A stretch of DNA of 64,000 nucleotides from Methylosinus sporium (GTDB taxonomy: Bacteria; Pseudomonadota; Alphaproteobacteria; Rhizobiales; Beijerinckiaceae): NCBI RefSeq assembly GCF_003113265.1, contig NZ_PUIV01000009.1, positions 37,914 through 101,913 of the forward strand, written 5' to 3'. This document shows, piece after piece, positions 44,471 through 52,375 of this stretch (position 1 is its first letter; each line of letters begins with the position of its first letter). The position numbers and the translations under genes were made by a program. Under the pieces are notes generated by a model. The model saw nothing but the letters and a program-made list of their open reading frames with translations, had not been told where the DNA came from and did not search any database.

Positions 44471-45526
44471 ATGGCTGTTCGTGTGCTGATCGTCGACGAT
44501 TCCCCAACCATGCGCGGCCTCATCGCAGCGACGCTCTGTCGGGATCCTGCAATCTCCGTCGTCGGCGAGGCGGCCGATCCGCTCGAGGCGCGCCAGGCCA
44601 TCAAGACCCTCGATCCGGATGTGGTGACGCTCGACGTCGAAATGCCGAATATGAACGGACTCGATTTTCTCGAGAAGATCATGCGACTGCGTCCGACGCG
44701 CGTGATCATGGTCTCGACGATGACGGAGCGCGGCGCCGCGACGACGATCAAGGCGCTCGAGATCGGCGCCTTCGACTGCGTCGCCAAGCCTTCATCCAAG
44801 GATCCGCGCTCTTTCGACGAGCTGCCCGCGAAGATCAAGGCGATCGCTGCCACGCCTATCGGCCGCTACGAGCCGCATCGCGCCGAGCCGATCCGCGTCG
44901 AGCCGGCGGCGCTGCGTCGCGAGCCGCAGTCCGCGGCGTCCCGCTATTCGCCTGATGGACGATTGGTCGCGATCGGCTCCTCCACCGGAGGCGTCGAGGC
45001 GTTGCTCACGATTCTCTCGCAGTTCCCGGAAAATTGTCCGCCCACGGTCGTCACGCAGCACATGCCGCCCGTGTTCACGGCGAGCTTCGCCGCGCGTCTC
45101 GATCGCATGTGCAAGCCGCAGGTCGCGGAAGCCGTGGACGGCGCGCAGATCCTGCCCGGCCGAGTCTATCTCGCGCCCGGCGGCGCCGCTCATCTCGAAG
45201 TGGTGAAGCATGTCGGCGGCTATCGCTGCCGCCTCACCAATACGGAAGCGGTCAATGGCCATCGTCCCTCCGTCGACGTTCTGTTCAACTCCGTCGCGCA
45301 ATGCGCCGGCCGCAACGCGCTCGGCGTGATCCTCACCGGCATGGGCCGCGACGGCGCGCAAGGCTTGCTCGCATTGCGCGATGCGGGCGCCGAGACAATC
45401 GGCCAGGACGAGGCGAGCTCGCTCGTCTATGGAATGCCGAAGGCGGCCTTCGAGATCGGCGGCGTCGCCAAGCAGCTCACGCTGCAGCGCATCGCCGCGC
45501 ACATACTCACTTCGACGAACCAGTAA
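44471..45526 (+). CDS. cheB: Chemotaxis protein-glutamate methylesterase CheB
   Basis: CheB removes receptor methyl groups when phosphorylated by CheA. The 351-residue product has a receiver domain with D55 ([17 protein letters not shown]). A linker follows, then the catalytic domain with the Ser-His-Asp triad in [25 protein letters not shown] and [13 protein letters not shown] 44471 is one base after the cheR stop. An upstream start would read into cheR. Confidence 0.96.
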   Translation: MAVRVLIVDDSPTMRGLIAATLCRDPAISVVGEAADPLEARQAIKTLDPDVVTLDVEMPNMNGLDFLEKIMRLRPTRVIMVSTMTERGAATTIKALEIGAFDCVAKPSSKDPRSFDELPAKIKAIAATPIGRYEPHRAEPIRVEPAALRREPQSAASRYSPDGRLVAIGSSTGGVEALLTILSQFPENCPPTVVTQHMPPVFTASFAARLDRMCKPQVAEAVDGAQILPGRVYLAPGGAAHLEVVKHVGGYRCRLTNTEAVNGHRPSVDVLFNSVAQCAGRNALGVILTGMGRDGAQGLLALRDAGAETIGQDEASSLVYGMPKAAFEIGGVAKQLTLQRIAAHILTSTNQ

Positions 45527-45543
45527 AAGCAAGGGGGGAATCC

Positions 45544-45933
45544 ATGTCCATCGCCGCCCAATTGAGAGTCTTGATCGTGGACGACACGAGCACGAGCCGT
45601 ATGCTCATTCGCGACGGCCTCGAGGAGCTCGGCGTGCGCAATATCTTCTTCGCCGGCGACGGCGAGCAGGCCCTGCAATTCATGATGGCCACTCCCGCGC
45701 ATCTCGTCATCTCCGACTTCAACATGCCCAAGCTCGACGGCCTCGGCCTCCTGAAGGCGATCCGCAATTACAATCCCACCAAGAAAGTGCCGTTCATCAT
45801 GCTCACCGGGCGCGCCGACAAGGCGCTGCTCGAGAATGCGGTGAAGCTCGGCGTCAACAACTTCCTCACCAAGCCCTTCACCGTTCCGGCTCTGAAAAAA
45901 GCGCTCGAAGCGATCATCGGCAAACTCGCGTGA
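45544..45933 (+). CDS. cheY: Chemotaxis response regulator CheY (second)
   Basis: The 129-residue receiver has phospho-acceptor D58 (HLVISDFNMPKLDGL), the acid pair in IVDDTSTS, and K110 in FLTKPFTVP. Its position between cheB and cheD matches rhizobial CheY2, the one that binds FliM. It has an AAGGGGGGAA ribosome-binding site just before ATG 45544. Confidence 0.93.
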   Translation: MSIAAQLRVLIVDDTSTSRMLIRDGLEELGVRNIFFAGDGEQALQFMMATPAHLVISDFNMPKLDGLGLLKAIRNYNPTKKVPFIMLTGRADKALLENAVKLGVNNFLTKPFTVPALKKALEAIIGKLA

Positions 45934-45938
45934 TTCGA

Positions 45939-46475
45939 ATGAACGCCGGCACGAAACGAATACACATCATCCAGGGCGAGTATCGGGTGATCGACGATCC
46001 GAGCGTCGTCATCGCGACAGTTCTCGGCTCTTGCGTCGCCGCCTGTATCAGGGACGCGGATGCCGGCGTCGGAGGAATGAATCATTTTCTGCTGCCCGGC
46101 GATTTCACCTCGTCGCGCAATGGCGAGGCCGAACGCTACGGCGTTCATCTCATGGAGCTGCTCGTCAACGGCCTCTTGAAGAAGGGCGCGCGGCGCGACC
46201 GGCTCGAAGGCAAGCTGTTCGGCGGCGCGCGCATGATGGAAGGGCTCTCCGACATCGGCGCGAGAAACGCCGAATTCGCGAAGCGATTTTTGCAGAACGA
46301 AGGCATTCGCCTCGTGGCCGAGCATCTCGGCGGCGACCGCGGCCGACGCGTCGAATATGAGCCGGTGTCCGGCCGCGCCAGGCAGAGCCTTCTCTCCGGC
46401 CCGACGCCGCAGACCGTGTCGGCGCCGGCAGTCATGCCGAAACTGCCGGCGGCGGGCTCACTGGAGCTGTTCTGA
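45939..46475 (+). CDS. cheD: Chemoreceptor glutamine deamidase CheD
   Basis: CheD deamidates receptor glutamines to glutamates. The 178-residue product has the catalytic Cys in VIATVLGSCVAACIRDA and His in GGMNHFLLPG. Downstream the conserved KLFGGARMM motif and ARNAEFAKRFLQNEGI follow. The C-terminal tail is Pro/Ala-rich. GTG 45930, which overlaps the cheY stop, is an alternative start adding three residues. The ATG at 45939 is preferred. The stop overlaps the next ATG (TGATG). Confidence 0.94.
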   Translation: MNAGTKRIHIIQGEYRVIDDPSVVIATVLGSCVAACIRDADAGVGGMNHFLLPGDFTSSRNGEAERYGVHLMELLVNGLLKKGARRDRLEGKLFGGARMMEGLSDIGARNAEFAKRFLQNEGIRLVAEHLGGDRGRRVEYEPVSGRARQSLLSGPTPQTVSAPAVMPKLPAAGSLELF

Positions 46476-46864
46476 TGACGGAGCCGAAGACGACCTCGCC
46501 CTGCGGCGCGAATGAGCGAGCCCAACCGCTCGTCGAGGTCCTCTCGCGGCTGGCGGCGGAGCTGCGCAACACGGCCAAGGAGACGGATCGTCTCCATTGT
46601 CTCGTCGACGGCGTACAATGGAGCAATGTGGAGGAGAAGCACGAGCTCATCCACTCGGCGCAGGCGATCGACGCGATCGAGCAGACGCTCTCGGCCCTCT
46701 CCGATTTCGTCTCGGCGCTCGCAGAGCTCGCGCCGGCCGATTGGGAAATCGCCGGCGGAATTGCGTCGCGCAGCGTCAAGCTCGCAGAGCTCGCCGCGCG
46801 TCTCGGCGATCACGCGGACGATGGGCGAACGGATCACCCGGCCGGCGAAATGGAATTTTTCTGA
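46475..46864 (+). CDS. CheT-like protein, putative CheY phosphatase with D-x-x-x-Q motif
   Basis: The 129-residue product is helical and cytoplasmic, with two long helices (VEVLSRLAAELRNTAKETDR; IDAIEQTLSALSDFVSALAE). D66 and Q70 form DAIEQ, the D-x-x-x-Q signature used by CheZ-type phosphatases to attack phospho-CheY. It ends EMEFF. It occupies the last position of the che operon, right after cheD (TGATG overlap), where Sinorhizobium has cheT. CheT has been linked to CheZ-like activity and to CheR. Function is inferred from motif plus synteny. It converges on 46880-47269. Confidence 0.72.
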   Translation: MTEPKTTSPCGANERAQPLVEVLSRLAAELRNTAKETDRLHCLVDGVQWSNVEEKHELIHSAQAIDAIEQTLSALSDFVSALAELAPADWEIAGGIASRSVKLAELAARLGDHADDGRTDHPAGEMEFF

Positions 46865-46879
46865 ACGCCGCCGGAGCGT

Positions 46880-47269
46880 TCACTCTTCCGCGGCCAGCAG
46901 CTCACGCAGCTTGCGGCTTCGCGCCCATTGGGCGACATCCTCGGCGACATCCTTGAACGCGGCGACATCGGCGGGCTCATGCGCGCGCTCGGCGGCCGTC
47001 TCCATCAGCCCGGCGGCGACCGAGAGCAGCACCGTCGCAGAGGCGCGCAGAAATGTCGGGGCATCCCCCTTTGCGTCGTCCACCTCTGCCAGCAGGCGAT
47101 TGACGATCCCGCGCAGCTCGTAATCGAGCGTCTCCAATTCGCGACGCAGCTGCGCGTCGAGATCGCGGCATTCGGCGATGGAATAGGGACGCAGGCCGCC
47201 AGCAGCGCCAGGCTCTCCGTCACCGTCTGGGGAAGACGGTCGATCGACACGCGTCACGGCGACCTCCAA
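46880..47269 (-). CDS. Hypothetical helical protein
   Basis: The 129-residue product has a Gly/Pro-rich start. A long amphipathic helical region follows (DLDAQLRRELETLDYELRGI; VAAGLMETAAERAHEPADVA). There is no signal peptide or membrane segment. It is 15 bp from the convergent CheT-like gene. No family is recognised. Confidence 0.5.
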   Translation of the reverse strand: MEVAVTRVDRPSSPDGDGEPGAAGGLRPYSIAECRDLDAQLRRELETLDYELRGIVNRLLAEVDDAKGDAPTFLRASATVLLSVAAGLMETAAERAHEPADVAAFKDVAEDVAQWARSRKLRELLAAEE

Positions 47270-47384
47270 TCGCAGACCGGCGATAGCCGCTCTTTTCGAG
47301 CCCTATCGTAACGCCTCGCTGGAATCAATCCAGGGGACAACTCATCGTTGTGGCGGCGTCGCCGCTTCGCTTCGCTGCGCCTCC

Positions 47385-47765
47385 TCATCGGAAATCGGGT
47401 CCGCAGCGCTGCGCGTCCATTTGCGCGTTGACCGCGTGGAGTTCGCCTTTGAGCCGCGCGATCTGAGGCTCCCGGTCGGCGTCGAAGGGCGTTCCCATCG
47501 GCGTCGGAACGCCGAATGTGCGCGTGCGATCATCGGCGGCCAGCTGATCCTGCGCGGAGCCGGCGAAGATCAGCGCCTGCGCGATGCGCGCGCGCCGCGC
47601 GACGAGCTGCGGGCAATCGGCCCCGATGAAGAGTCCCGGATCGACCGGCGCCGGCTCTATTTCCCGCGTCGGCTTGGCGCAGGCCGCGAGGCCGAAGGCG
47701 GCGGCGACCGCGAGAGCCGGCGAAAGCGCCCGACAGCGAATCTGAAATTGTCTCTTATGGCTCAT
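47385..47765 (-). CDS. Small predicted lipoprotein
   Basis: The 126-residue product has a basic start and a lipoprotein signal (LAVAAAFGLAAC, lipobox LAAC). The mature part has an acidic/Pro linker (TREIEPAPVDPGLFIGADCP) and a helical end (EPQIARLKGELHAVNAQMDA). Three further Cys-free regions give no domain. It is 26 bp after the second MCP and may be co-transcribed with it. The interval 47270-47384 is empty. Confidence 0.65.
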   Translation of the reverse strand: MSHKRQFQIRCRALSPALAVAAAFGLAACAKPTREIEPAPVDPGLFIGADCPQLVARRARIAQALIFAGSAQDQLAADDRTRTFGVPTPMGTPFDADREPQIARLKGELHAVNAQMDAQRCGPDFR

Positions 47766-47791
47766 TTCTCTCGATATCCCGCGGCGGTCGC

Positions 47792-49258
47792 TCAGAAGTC
47801 TGTCCAGGCTCTGCTGCGACGATCGCTCGCGCCGACGCGCCGGTCCAGCGGTTCTATGCGCCGTGTCGGGAGCTCTTCGCCCTCGGAGGCGACGAGGCGA
47901 GGCCCGCTCGCGCGGGGCGCCGCGACCACGCCCTCCCGGGCGATGCGGAAGCGCGAGATCAATTCGATGAGCTGTCGCGTCTTCTCGCTGAGGCCATGGC
48001 TGACGGCGGTGGTCTGCTCCGCCATCGCCGCATTTTGCTGCGTGATCAAATCCATCTGGCGGACGGTTCCATTCACCTCGTTGAGCGCCGCCGCCTGCTG
48101 GCGCGCGCGATCGGCGATGTCCGCCACCACGCCATTGACGCGCGCGACCTCCTCGACGATATGCGACAGCGCTTCGCCGGCGCCGCCGACGAGCGAGACG
48201 CCGCGGCCGATCTGCGCGTTGGACACGGAGATCAACGTGTCGATCTCCTTGGCGGCCTTGGCGCTGCGGCGCGCGAGATCACGGATTTCGGCGGCCACCA
48301 CGGCGAAGCCGCGTCCCGCTTCGCCGGCGCGCGCGGCTTCCACGCCCGCATTCAGGGCCAGAAGATTGGTCTGCGTCGCGATCGAGTCGATGACGCCGAT
48401 GATCTGCGCGATCTTCTTGGACGATTGCTCGATATCTCCCATGGCGCCGATCGCCTGGCGCACGATGCCGCCGCTCGCCTGCGCCTCCGTGCTCATATCG
48501 GAGACGATCTGGCGCGCATTCCCGGCGTCCTCCGCCGTCCGCGTGACTGTCTCCGTGATTTGCGCGAGCGCGGCGGCCGTCTCCTCGAGATTGGCGGCCT
48601 GGCTCTCCGTGCGCCGCGACAGATCGTCGGCCGCGGCCACGGTCTCCTGCATTCCGGCGCCGAGCAGCTTGGTGCTCTCCGCCATTTCGCCGATCGCCTC
48701 GGACAATTGGCCGACGGCGGTGTTGAAGTCGATCTGCAGCCGCCGATAGGCGCCGGGGACCTCGTCGGTCAGCCGCGATGTCAAATCCTTCTCGGCGATT
48801 CTGGCGAGCCCGTCGCCCAGCAACTGGACGATGCGCGCCTGTGCGGCGTTCGCTTCGGCGATCAGGCTCTCATCGGCCCGATGGTCGAGAATGACCTGAC
48901 GAAGATTGACGAAAGCGTCGGCGAGGCGCCGCACACTATCGGCGCATTCGTCGATCTCGAGACGGTAGGATGTGTCGCCATCGGCGAGCCGGCGGATCGC
49001 CTCGGTCACGACGGCGAGCGGCCGCACCACCCGCGTGCGAATTGCGACGCCGCCCAGAATGCACAGAAGCGCGATGAGGACCGGACCGACAAAGAGCGCC
49101 GCCAATCTCGGGTCGCGCGCCGTCGCCCAGTCGCTGCCGCCGGCGAAGAGGCGCCAGCTCACGACGGCCTGCGCGAATGCGATCGCCGCGATGACGGACA
49201 GCAGCACGGCCGACCGTAGGCGCAATCCCCTCGGAACAAAATCGCGCAAGCTGTTCAC
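47792..49258 (-). CDS. Methyl-accepting chemotaxis protein (second)
   Basis: The 488-residue product has two membrane helices (AVLLSVIAAIAFAQAVVSWR; AALFVGPVLIALLCILGGVA) separated by only about 18 residues. A HAMP domain follows (RPLAVVTEAIRRLADGDTSY), a second HAMP-like piece, then the signalling hairpin IGVIDSIATQTNLLALNAGV. The C-terminus ends in a charged tail and AWTDF, another CheR-docking-type pentapeptide. It lacks a periplasmic ligand domain and so may sense membrane or cytoplasmic cues. A perfect CtrA-type site lies 151 bp upstream. Confidence 0.93.
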   Translation of the reverse strand: MNSLRDFVPRGLRLRSAVLLSVIAAIAFAQAVVSWRLFAGGSDWATARDPRLAALFVGPVLIALLCILGGVAIRTRVVRPLAVVTEAIRRLADGDTSYRLEIDECADSVRRLADAFVNLRQVILDHRADESLIAEANAAQARIVQLLGDGLARIAEKDLTSRLTDEVPGAYRRLQIDFNTAVGQLSEAIGEMAESTKLLGAGMQETVAAADDLSRRTESQAANLEETAAALAQITETVTRTAEDAGNARQIVSDMSTEAQASGGIVRQAIGAMGDIEQSSKKIAQIIGVIDSIATQTNLLALNAGVEAARAGEAGRGFAVVAAEIRDLARRSAKAAKEIDTLISVSNAQIGRGVSLVGGAGEALSHIVEEVARVNGVVADIADRARQQAAALNEVNGTVRQMDLITQQNAAMAEQTTAVSHGLSEKTRQLIELISRFRIAREGVVAAPRASGPRLVASEGEELPTRRIEPLDRRVGASDRRSRAWTDF

Positions 49259-49408
49259 CCTCTAATTCCCGAGCCCACCCGCAACGAATGGTCGACCGCG
49301 ACGCGTCGCGACGGGCCGGATCGCAGGGGCGAGCGACGCCGCTCCGGGGGCGCCGCCCGGCCGAACGGAATGCTGAACCGCCGCCAGACAGTAATGGCAG
49401 AGGCGACG

Positions 49409-49423
49409 TTAAGTTAAGGTTAA
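49409..49423. promoter_or_regulatory. CtrA-type binding site upstream of the second MCP
   Basis: TTAA-GTTAAGG-TTAA matches the full CtrA consensus TTAA-N7-TTAA. It lies in the non-coding interval 49259-49430, 151 bp before the MCP start and just past the ccmG stop. The only downstream gene on that strand is the MCP. CtrA control of motility is well known in alphaproteobacteria; use of this site is inferred. Confidence 0.55.
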
Positions 49424-49430
49424 TAGAAAC

Positions 49431-50042
49431 CTATTGCGCGCCGGCGAGCGCGGCGGCGCGCGTCTGCGCGAGCGCTTTCTCGATCTCGGGAAGCAGCGTC
49501 TCTTCCAGAGCCTGCCGGGTCAAAGGCCCGACATATTTATAGGCGATGGCGCCGTCGCCGCGGATGACGAAAGTCTCCGGCACGCCATAGACGCCGAAAT
49601 CGATCGCCACGCGGCCGGCGAGATCGACGCCGATGGAGGCGTAAGGATTGCCGACGTCCTCGAGGAAGCGCAACGCATTGGCGGGCTCGTCCTTATAGGC
49701 GAGGCCGGCGAGCGTCACGCCTTTGCCGGCGAGAGCGGGATCCTTGGCGAGCGCCAGCAATTGTGCATGTTCCGCCCGGCAGGGCGCGCACCAGGAGGCG
49801 AACACATTCACCACGCTCACATGGCCTTTGCGCAGATCATCGCCGACGAGGCCGCCGACGCCGGCGAGACCCGGCAAAGCGGGAAGCGCGAATTGCGGCG
49901 CCTGCTTGCCGATGAGCGCCGAGGGCAGACGCGACGCGTCGCCCGCGAACAGCCGCGCCAGGAAGAGAAGGGCGAGAGCCGCGAAAACGGCGAGCGGCAG
50001 GAACAGCGCCAGCCGGCCGCGCGGCGCGTCTGGCGCGCTCAT
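49431..50042 (-). CDS. ccmG: Thiol:disulfide interchange protein CcmG/DsbE
   Basis: CcmG is the membrane-anchored periplasmic thioredoxin that reduces apocytochrome c during cytochrome c maturation. The product has 203 residues from ATG 50042. One membrane helix (LALFLPLAVFAALALLFLAR) is followed by a thioredoxin fold with Cys85-x-x-Cys88 (VVNVFASWCAPCRAEHA) and a cis-Pro GVPETFVI. It overlaps ccmD (ATGA). The open frame further upstream reads ccmD out of frame. Confidence 0.95.
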   Translation of the reverse strand: MSAPDAPRGRLALFLPLAVFAALALLFLARLFAGDASRLPSALIGKQAPQFALPALPGLAGVGGLVGDDLRKGHVSVVNVFASWCAPCRAEHAQLLALAKDPALAGKGVTLAGLAYKDEPANALRFLEDVGNPYASIGVDLAGRVAIDFGVYGVPETFVIRGDGAIAYKYVGPLTRQALEETLLPEIEKALAQTRAAALAGAQ

Positions 50043-50197
50043 AGCGTCTCCTCGCGAGCGCCGGCGGTCTTCTCCAGCCGCGCCAACTCGGCGGAAAGAC
50101 GTCTGTTCTCGAGCAGAATGCGCGCCAGCAGGACGAGCACCGTCGCCGCCGTCACCCCATAGGCCAGCAGAATATAGCCCCAATGTTCGTCGGTCAC
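50039..50197 (-). CDS. ccmD: Heme exporter protein D (CcmD)
   Basis: CcmD is a small membrane protein that helps release holo-CcmE from the CcmABC complex. The 52-residue product (start GTG 50197, VTDEHWGYILLAYGVTAATV) has a single membrane helix and a basic coiled tail. GTG overlaps the ccmC stop (GTGA) and its stop overlaps ccmG (ATGA), so ccmC-ccmD-ccmG are tightly coupled. Confidence 0.88.
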   Translation of the reverse strand: MTDEHWGYILLAYGVTAATVLVLLARILLENRRLSAELARLEKTAGAREETL

Positions 50198-50964
50198 TGC
50201 GCCGGCTCCAGCAATTCCGCGGCCCCGCCCTCTTCTCCGGCGGCGGCCGCCTGCAGCGTCAGCCGCGCGACGCGGCGACGCAAAATCTCATTGCGGATCG
50301 CCATCAGATGCAGGGCGAGAAACAGCGCCGTGGCGCCGAGCGCCATTATCAGCAGCGGCCACAGCATGGCGGCGGCGATGGTCGGTCCGCCGGCGCGCAG
50401 CACAGAGGCCGGCTGATGCAGCGTGTTCCACCAATCGACCGAGAATTTGATGATCGGAATATCGACGAAGCCGACCAGAGTCATGATCGCCGCTATGCGC
50501 GCGCCGCGCGGGGAGTCTTCCATCGTCTGACGCAGCGCGATCAGGCCGAGATAGAGCAGGAAGAGGATCAGCATGGAGGTGAGACGCGCGTCCCACACCC
50601 AATAGGTCCCCCACATGGGCTTGCCCCACAGCGAGCCCGTCACCAGGCAGATGAAGGTGAAGGCCGCGCCGAGCGTGGCGGCGGTTTTTTGCGCGGCGTC
50701 GGCGAGCGGATGACGCCAGACCAGCACGCCGAGCGAGGCCGATGTCATGACCATATAGGCGAACATTGCGAGCCAGGCGGCCGGCACGTGGATATACATG
50801 ATCTTGACCGTCTCGCCCTGCTGATAATCGGCGGGCGAGACGAAGAAGACGAGATAGAGGCCGAGGCCCGAGAGCAGAGCGCTCGCGGCGCCGAGCCAGG
50901 GCAGGACGCGCTGCGTCAGCCGCAGAAAGACGGCGGGATTGGCGAGAGACGAAAACGCGATCAT
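50194..50964 (-). CDS. ccmC: Heme exporter protein CcmC
   Basis: CcmC loads heme onto CcmE for cytochrome c maturation. The 256-residue product has six membrane segments and the heme-handling WWD-type motif in GKPMWGTYWVWDARLTSMLI. His residues lie in the loops (IMYIHVPAAWLAMFAYMVMT). It starts ccmC-ccmD-ccmG; ccmA and ccmB are not in the window. Confidence 0.95.
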   Translation of the reverse strand: MIAFSSLANPAVFLRLTQRVLPWLGAASALLSGLGLYLVFFVSPADYQQGETVKIMYIHVPAAWLAMFAYMVMTSASLGVLVWRHPLADAAQKTAATLGAAFTFICLVTGSLWGKPMWGTYWVWDARLTSMLILFLLYLGLIALRQTMEDSPRGARIAAIMTLVGFVDIPIIKFSVDWWNTLHQPASVLRAGGPTIAAAMLWPLLIMALGATALFLALHLMAIRNEILRRRVARLTLQAAAAGEEGGAAELLEPAQ

Positions 50965-50989
50965 GACGGCCTGCGCAAACGAGACGCGA

Positions 50990-51020
50990 CGGGCGGAGAG
51001 GGAAACGCCCTCTCCGCCCG
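50990..51020 (-). terminator. GC-rich hairpin after ctpA
   Basis: A perfect 13-bp stem (CGGGCGGAGAGGG/CCCTCTCCGCCCG) with a 5-base loop (AAACG) lies directly past the ctpA stop and 26 bp before ccmC. No U tract follows on the minus strand, so it may act as a stabiliser or attenuator rather than a strong intrinsic terminator. Confidence 0.55.
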
Positions 51021-51025
51021 CGTGA

Positions 51026-52375
51026 TCAGTTGGAGATTTTAGACTTGGGCTGCTCGGCCGGCTTCGCCTGCTCGGCCGTCTGCGGCTTGAACTTGCCGTG
51101 CAGAATCTCGACCGCGGCGATCAGCTGCTTGTCCTTCTTGGGGTCCGGCGGCACATAGGCCTGCGAGCCGCTCTTTTCGTCCTCGCCATTCTTCAGATGG
51201 CCCTTGAGCGAGGCTTCGCCCTTTGTGTCGTCCTTGCCCTTCAGCTCGTCCGGCACATCCTGCAGCAGATTGATGTCCGGGTCGATGCCCTTGGCCTGAA
51301 TGGAGCGGCCCGACGGCGTGTAATAGCGCGCCGTGGTCAGGCGCAGCGCGCCATTGGCGCCGCCGAGCGGGATGATGGTCTGCACCGAGCCCTTGCCGAA
51401 GGAGCGCGTGCCGAGAATGGTGGCGCGCTTGTGATCCTGCAGCGCGCCGGCGACGATCTCCGAGGCCGAGGCGGACCCGCCATTGATCAGCACCACCACC
51501 GGCTTGCCGCGGGAAATATCGCCCGCCGCCCGCGCATTGTAGCGCTGCGTCTCGTCGGCCGTGCGGCCGCGCGTGGAGACGATCTCGCCATGATCGATGA
51601 AGCTGTTCACCACCTGAATCGACTGATCGAGCAAGCCGCCGGGATTGTTGCGCAGATCGACGATATAGCCCTTGAGCTTGTCGCCGGGCATCTCCTGCTG
51701 GAACTTCTGGATCGCCGTACGCAGCCCGTCCGAGGTCTCCTCATTGAACTGGGAGATGCGGATATAGCCGATGTCGTCGTCTTCCTTGTGCGAGCGCACG
51801 GATTTGATATGGATCTCGGCGCGCGTGAGCTTGACCTCGATCTTCTCCCGGTCCTTGCCGCGCAGAATGGTGAGCTTCACCGAGGTGTTGATCTGGCCGC
51901 GCATCTTGTCGACGGCCTGATTGAGCGTGAGGCCCTGCACATTGTCGTCGTCGATCGCGAAGATGAGGTCGCCGGACATGACGCCGGCCTTGGACGCGGG
52001 CGTGTCGTCGATCGGCGTCACCACCTTGACGAGGCCGTCCTCCTGCGTGACCTCTATGCCGAGGCCGCCGAACTTGCCCTCGGTCTGCGTCCGCATATCC
52101 TTGAAGCCCTTGGCGTCGAGGTAGCTCGAATGCGGATCGAGCGAGGTGAGCATCCCGTTGATCGCCGATTCGACCAGCTTCTGCTCGTCCGGCTTCTCCA
52201 CATAATCGGCGCGGACCTTGTCGAAGACGTCGCCGAACAGGCTCAAATTCTTATAGGTGTCGGCAGCGGCGGCGAAGGCCGGGGAGCCGATCAATAGGCG
52301 CGCATTCTGTCCGAGCGTGGCGCATCCCGCCCCGATGACGATTCCCGTTATGATCAATGAGGCCTTGCGCATCAT
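51026..52375 (-). CDS. ctpA: Carboxyl-terminal processing protease CtpA (S41 family)
   Basis: CtpA is a periplasmic serine protease that trims the C-termini of exported or cell-wall-associated proteins. The product has 449 residues from ATG 52375, with a signal or anchor (LIITGIVIGAGCATLGQNAR). A PDZ domain lies near residues 100-190 (FGGLGIEVTQEDGLVKVVTP). The catalytic Ser is in NGGSASASEIVAG (about residues 303-305) and Lys328 is in RSFGKGS. The Lys/Pro/Glu-rich tail is long. It overlaps the envC stop (ATGA), the order common in alphaproteobacteria. Confidence 0.95.
   Translation of the reverse strand: MMRKASLIITGIVIGAGCATLGQNARLLIGSPAFAAAADTYKNLSLFGDVFDKVRADYVEKPDEQKLVESAINGMLTSLDPHSSYLDAKGFKDMRTQTEGKFGGLGIEVTQEDGLVKVVTPIDDTPASKAGVMSGDLIFAIDDDNVQGLTLNQAVDKMRGQINTSVKLTILRGKDREKIEVKLTRAEIHIKSVRSHKEDDDIGYIRISQFNEETSDGLRTAIQKFQQEMPGDKLKGYIVDLRNNPGGLLDQSIQVVNSFIDHGEIVSTRGRTADETQRYNARAAGDISRGKPVVVLINGGSASASEIVAGALQDHKRATILGTRSFGKGSVQTIIPLGGANGALRLTTARYYTPSGRSIQAKGIDPDINLLQDVPDELKGKDDTKGEASLKGHLKNGEDEKSGSQAYVPPDPKKDKQLIAAVEILHGKFKPQTAEQAKPAEQPKSKISN

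Noticed and set aside
47996..49219. 407-residue plus-strand ORF over the second MCP
   Set aside because: Antisense shadow of a clear MCP; no ribosome-binding site or domain.
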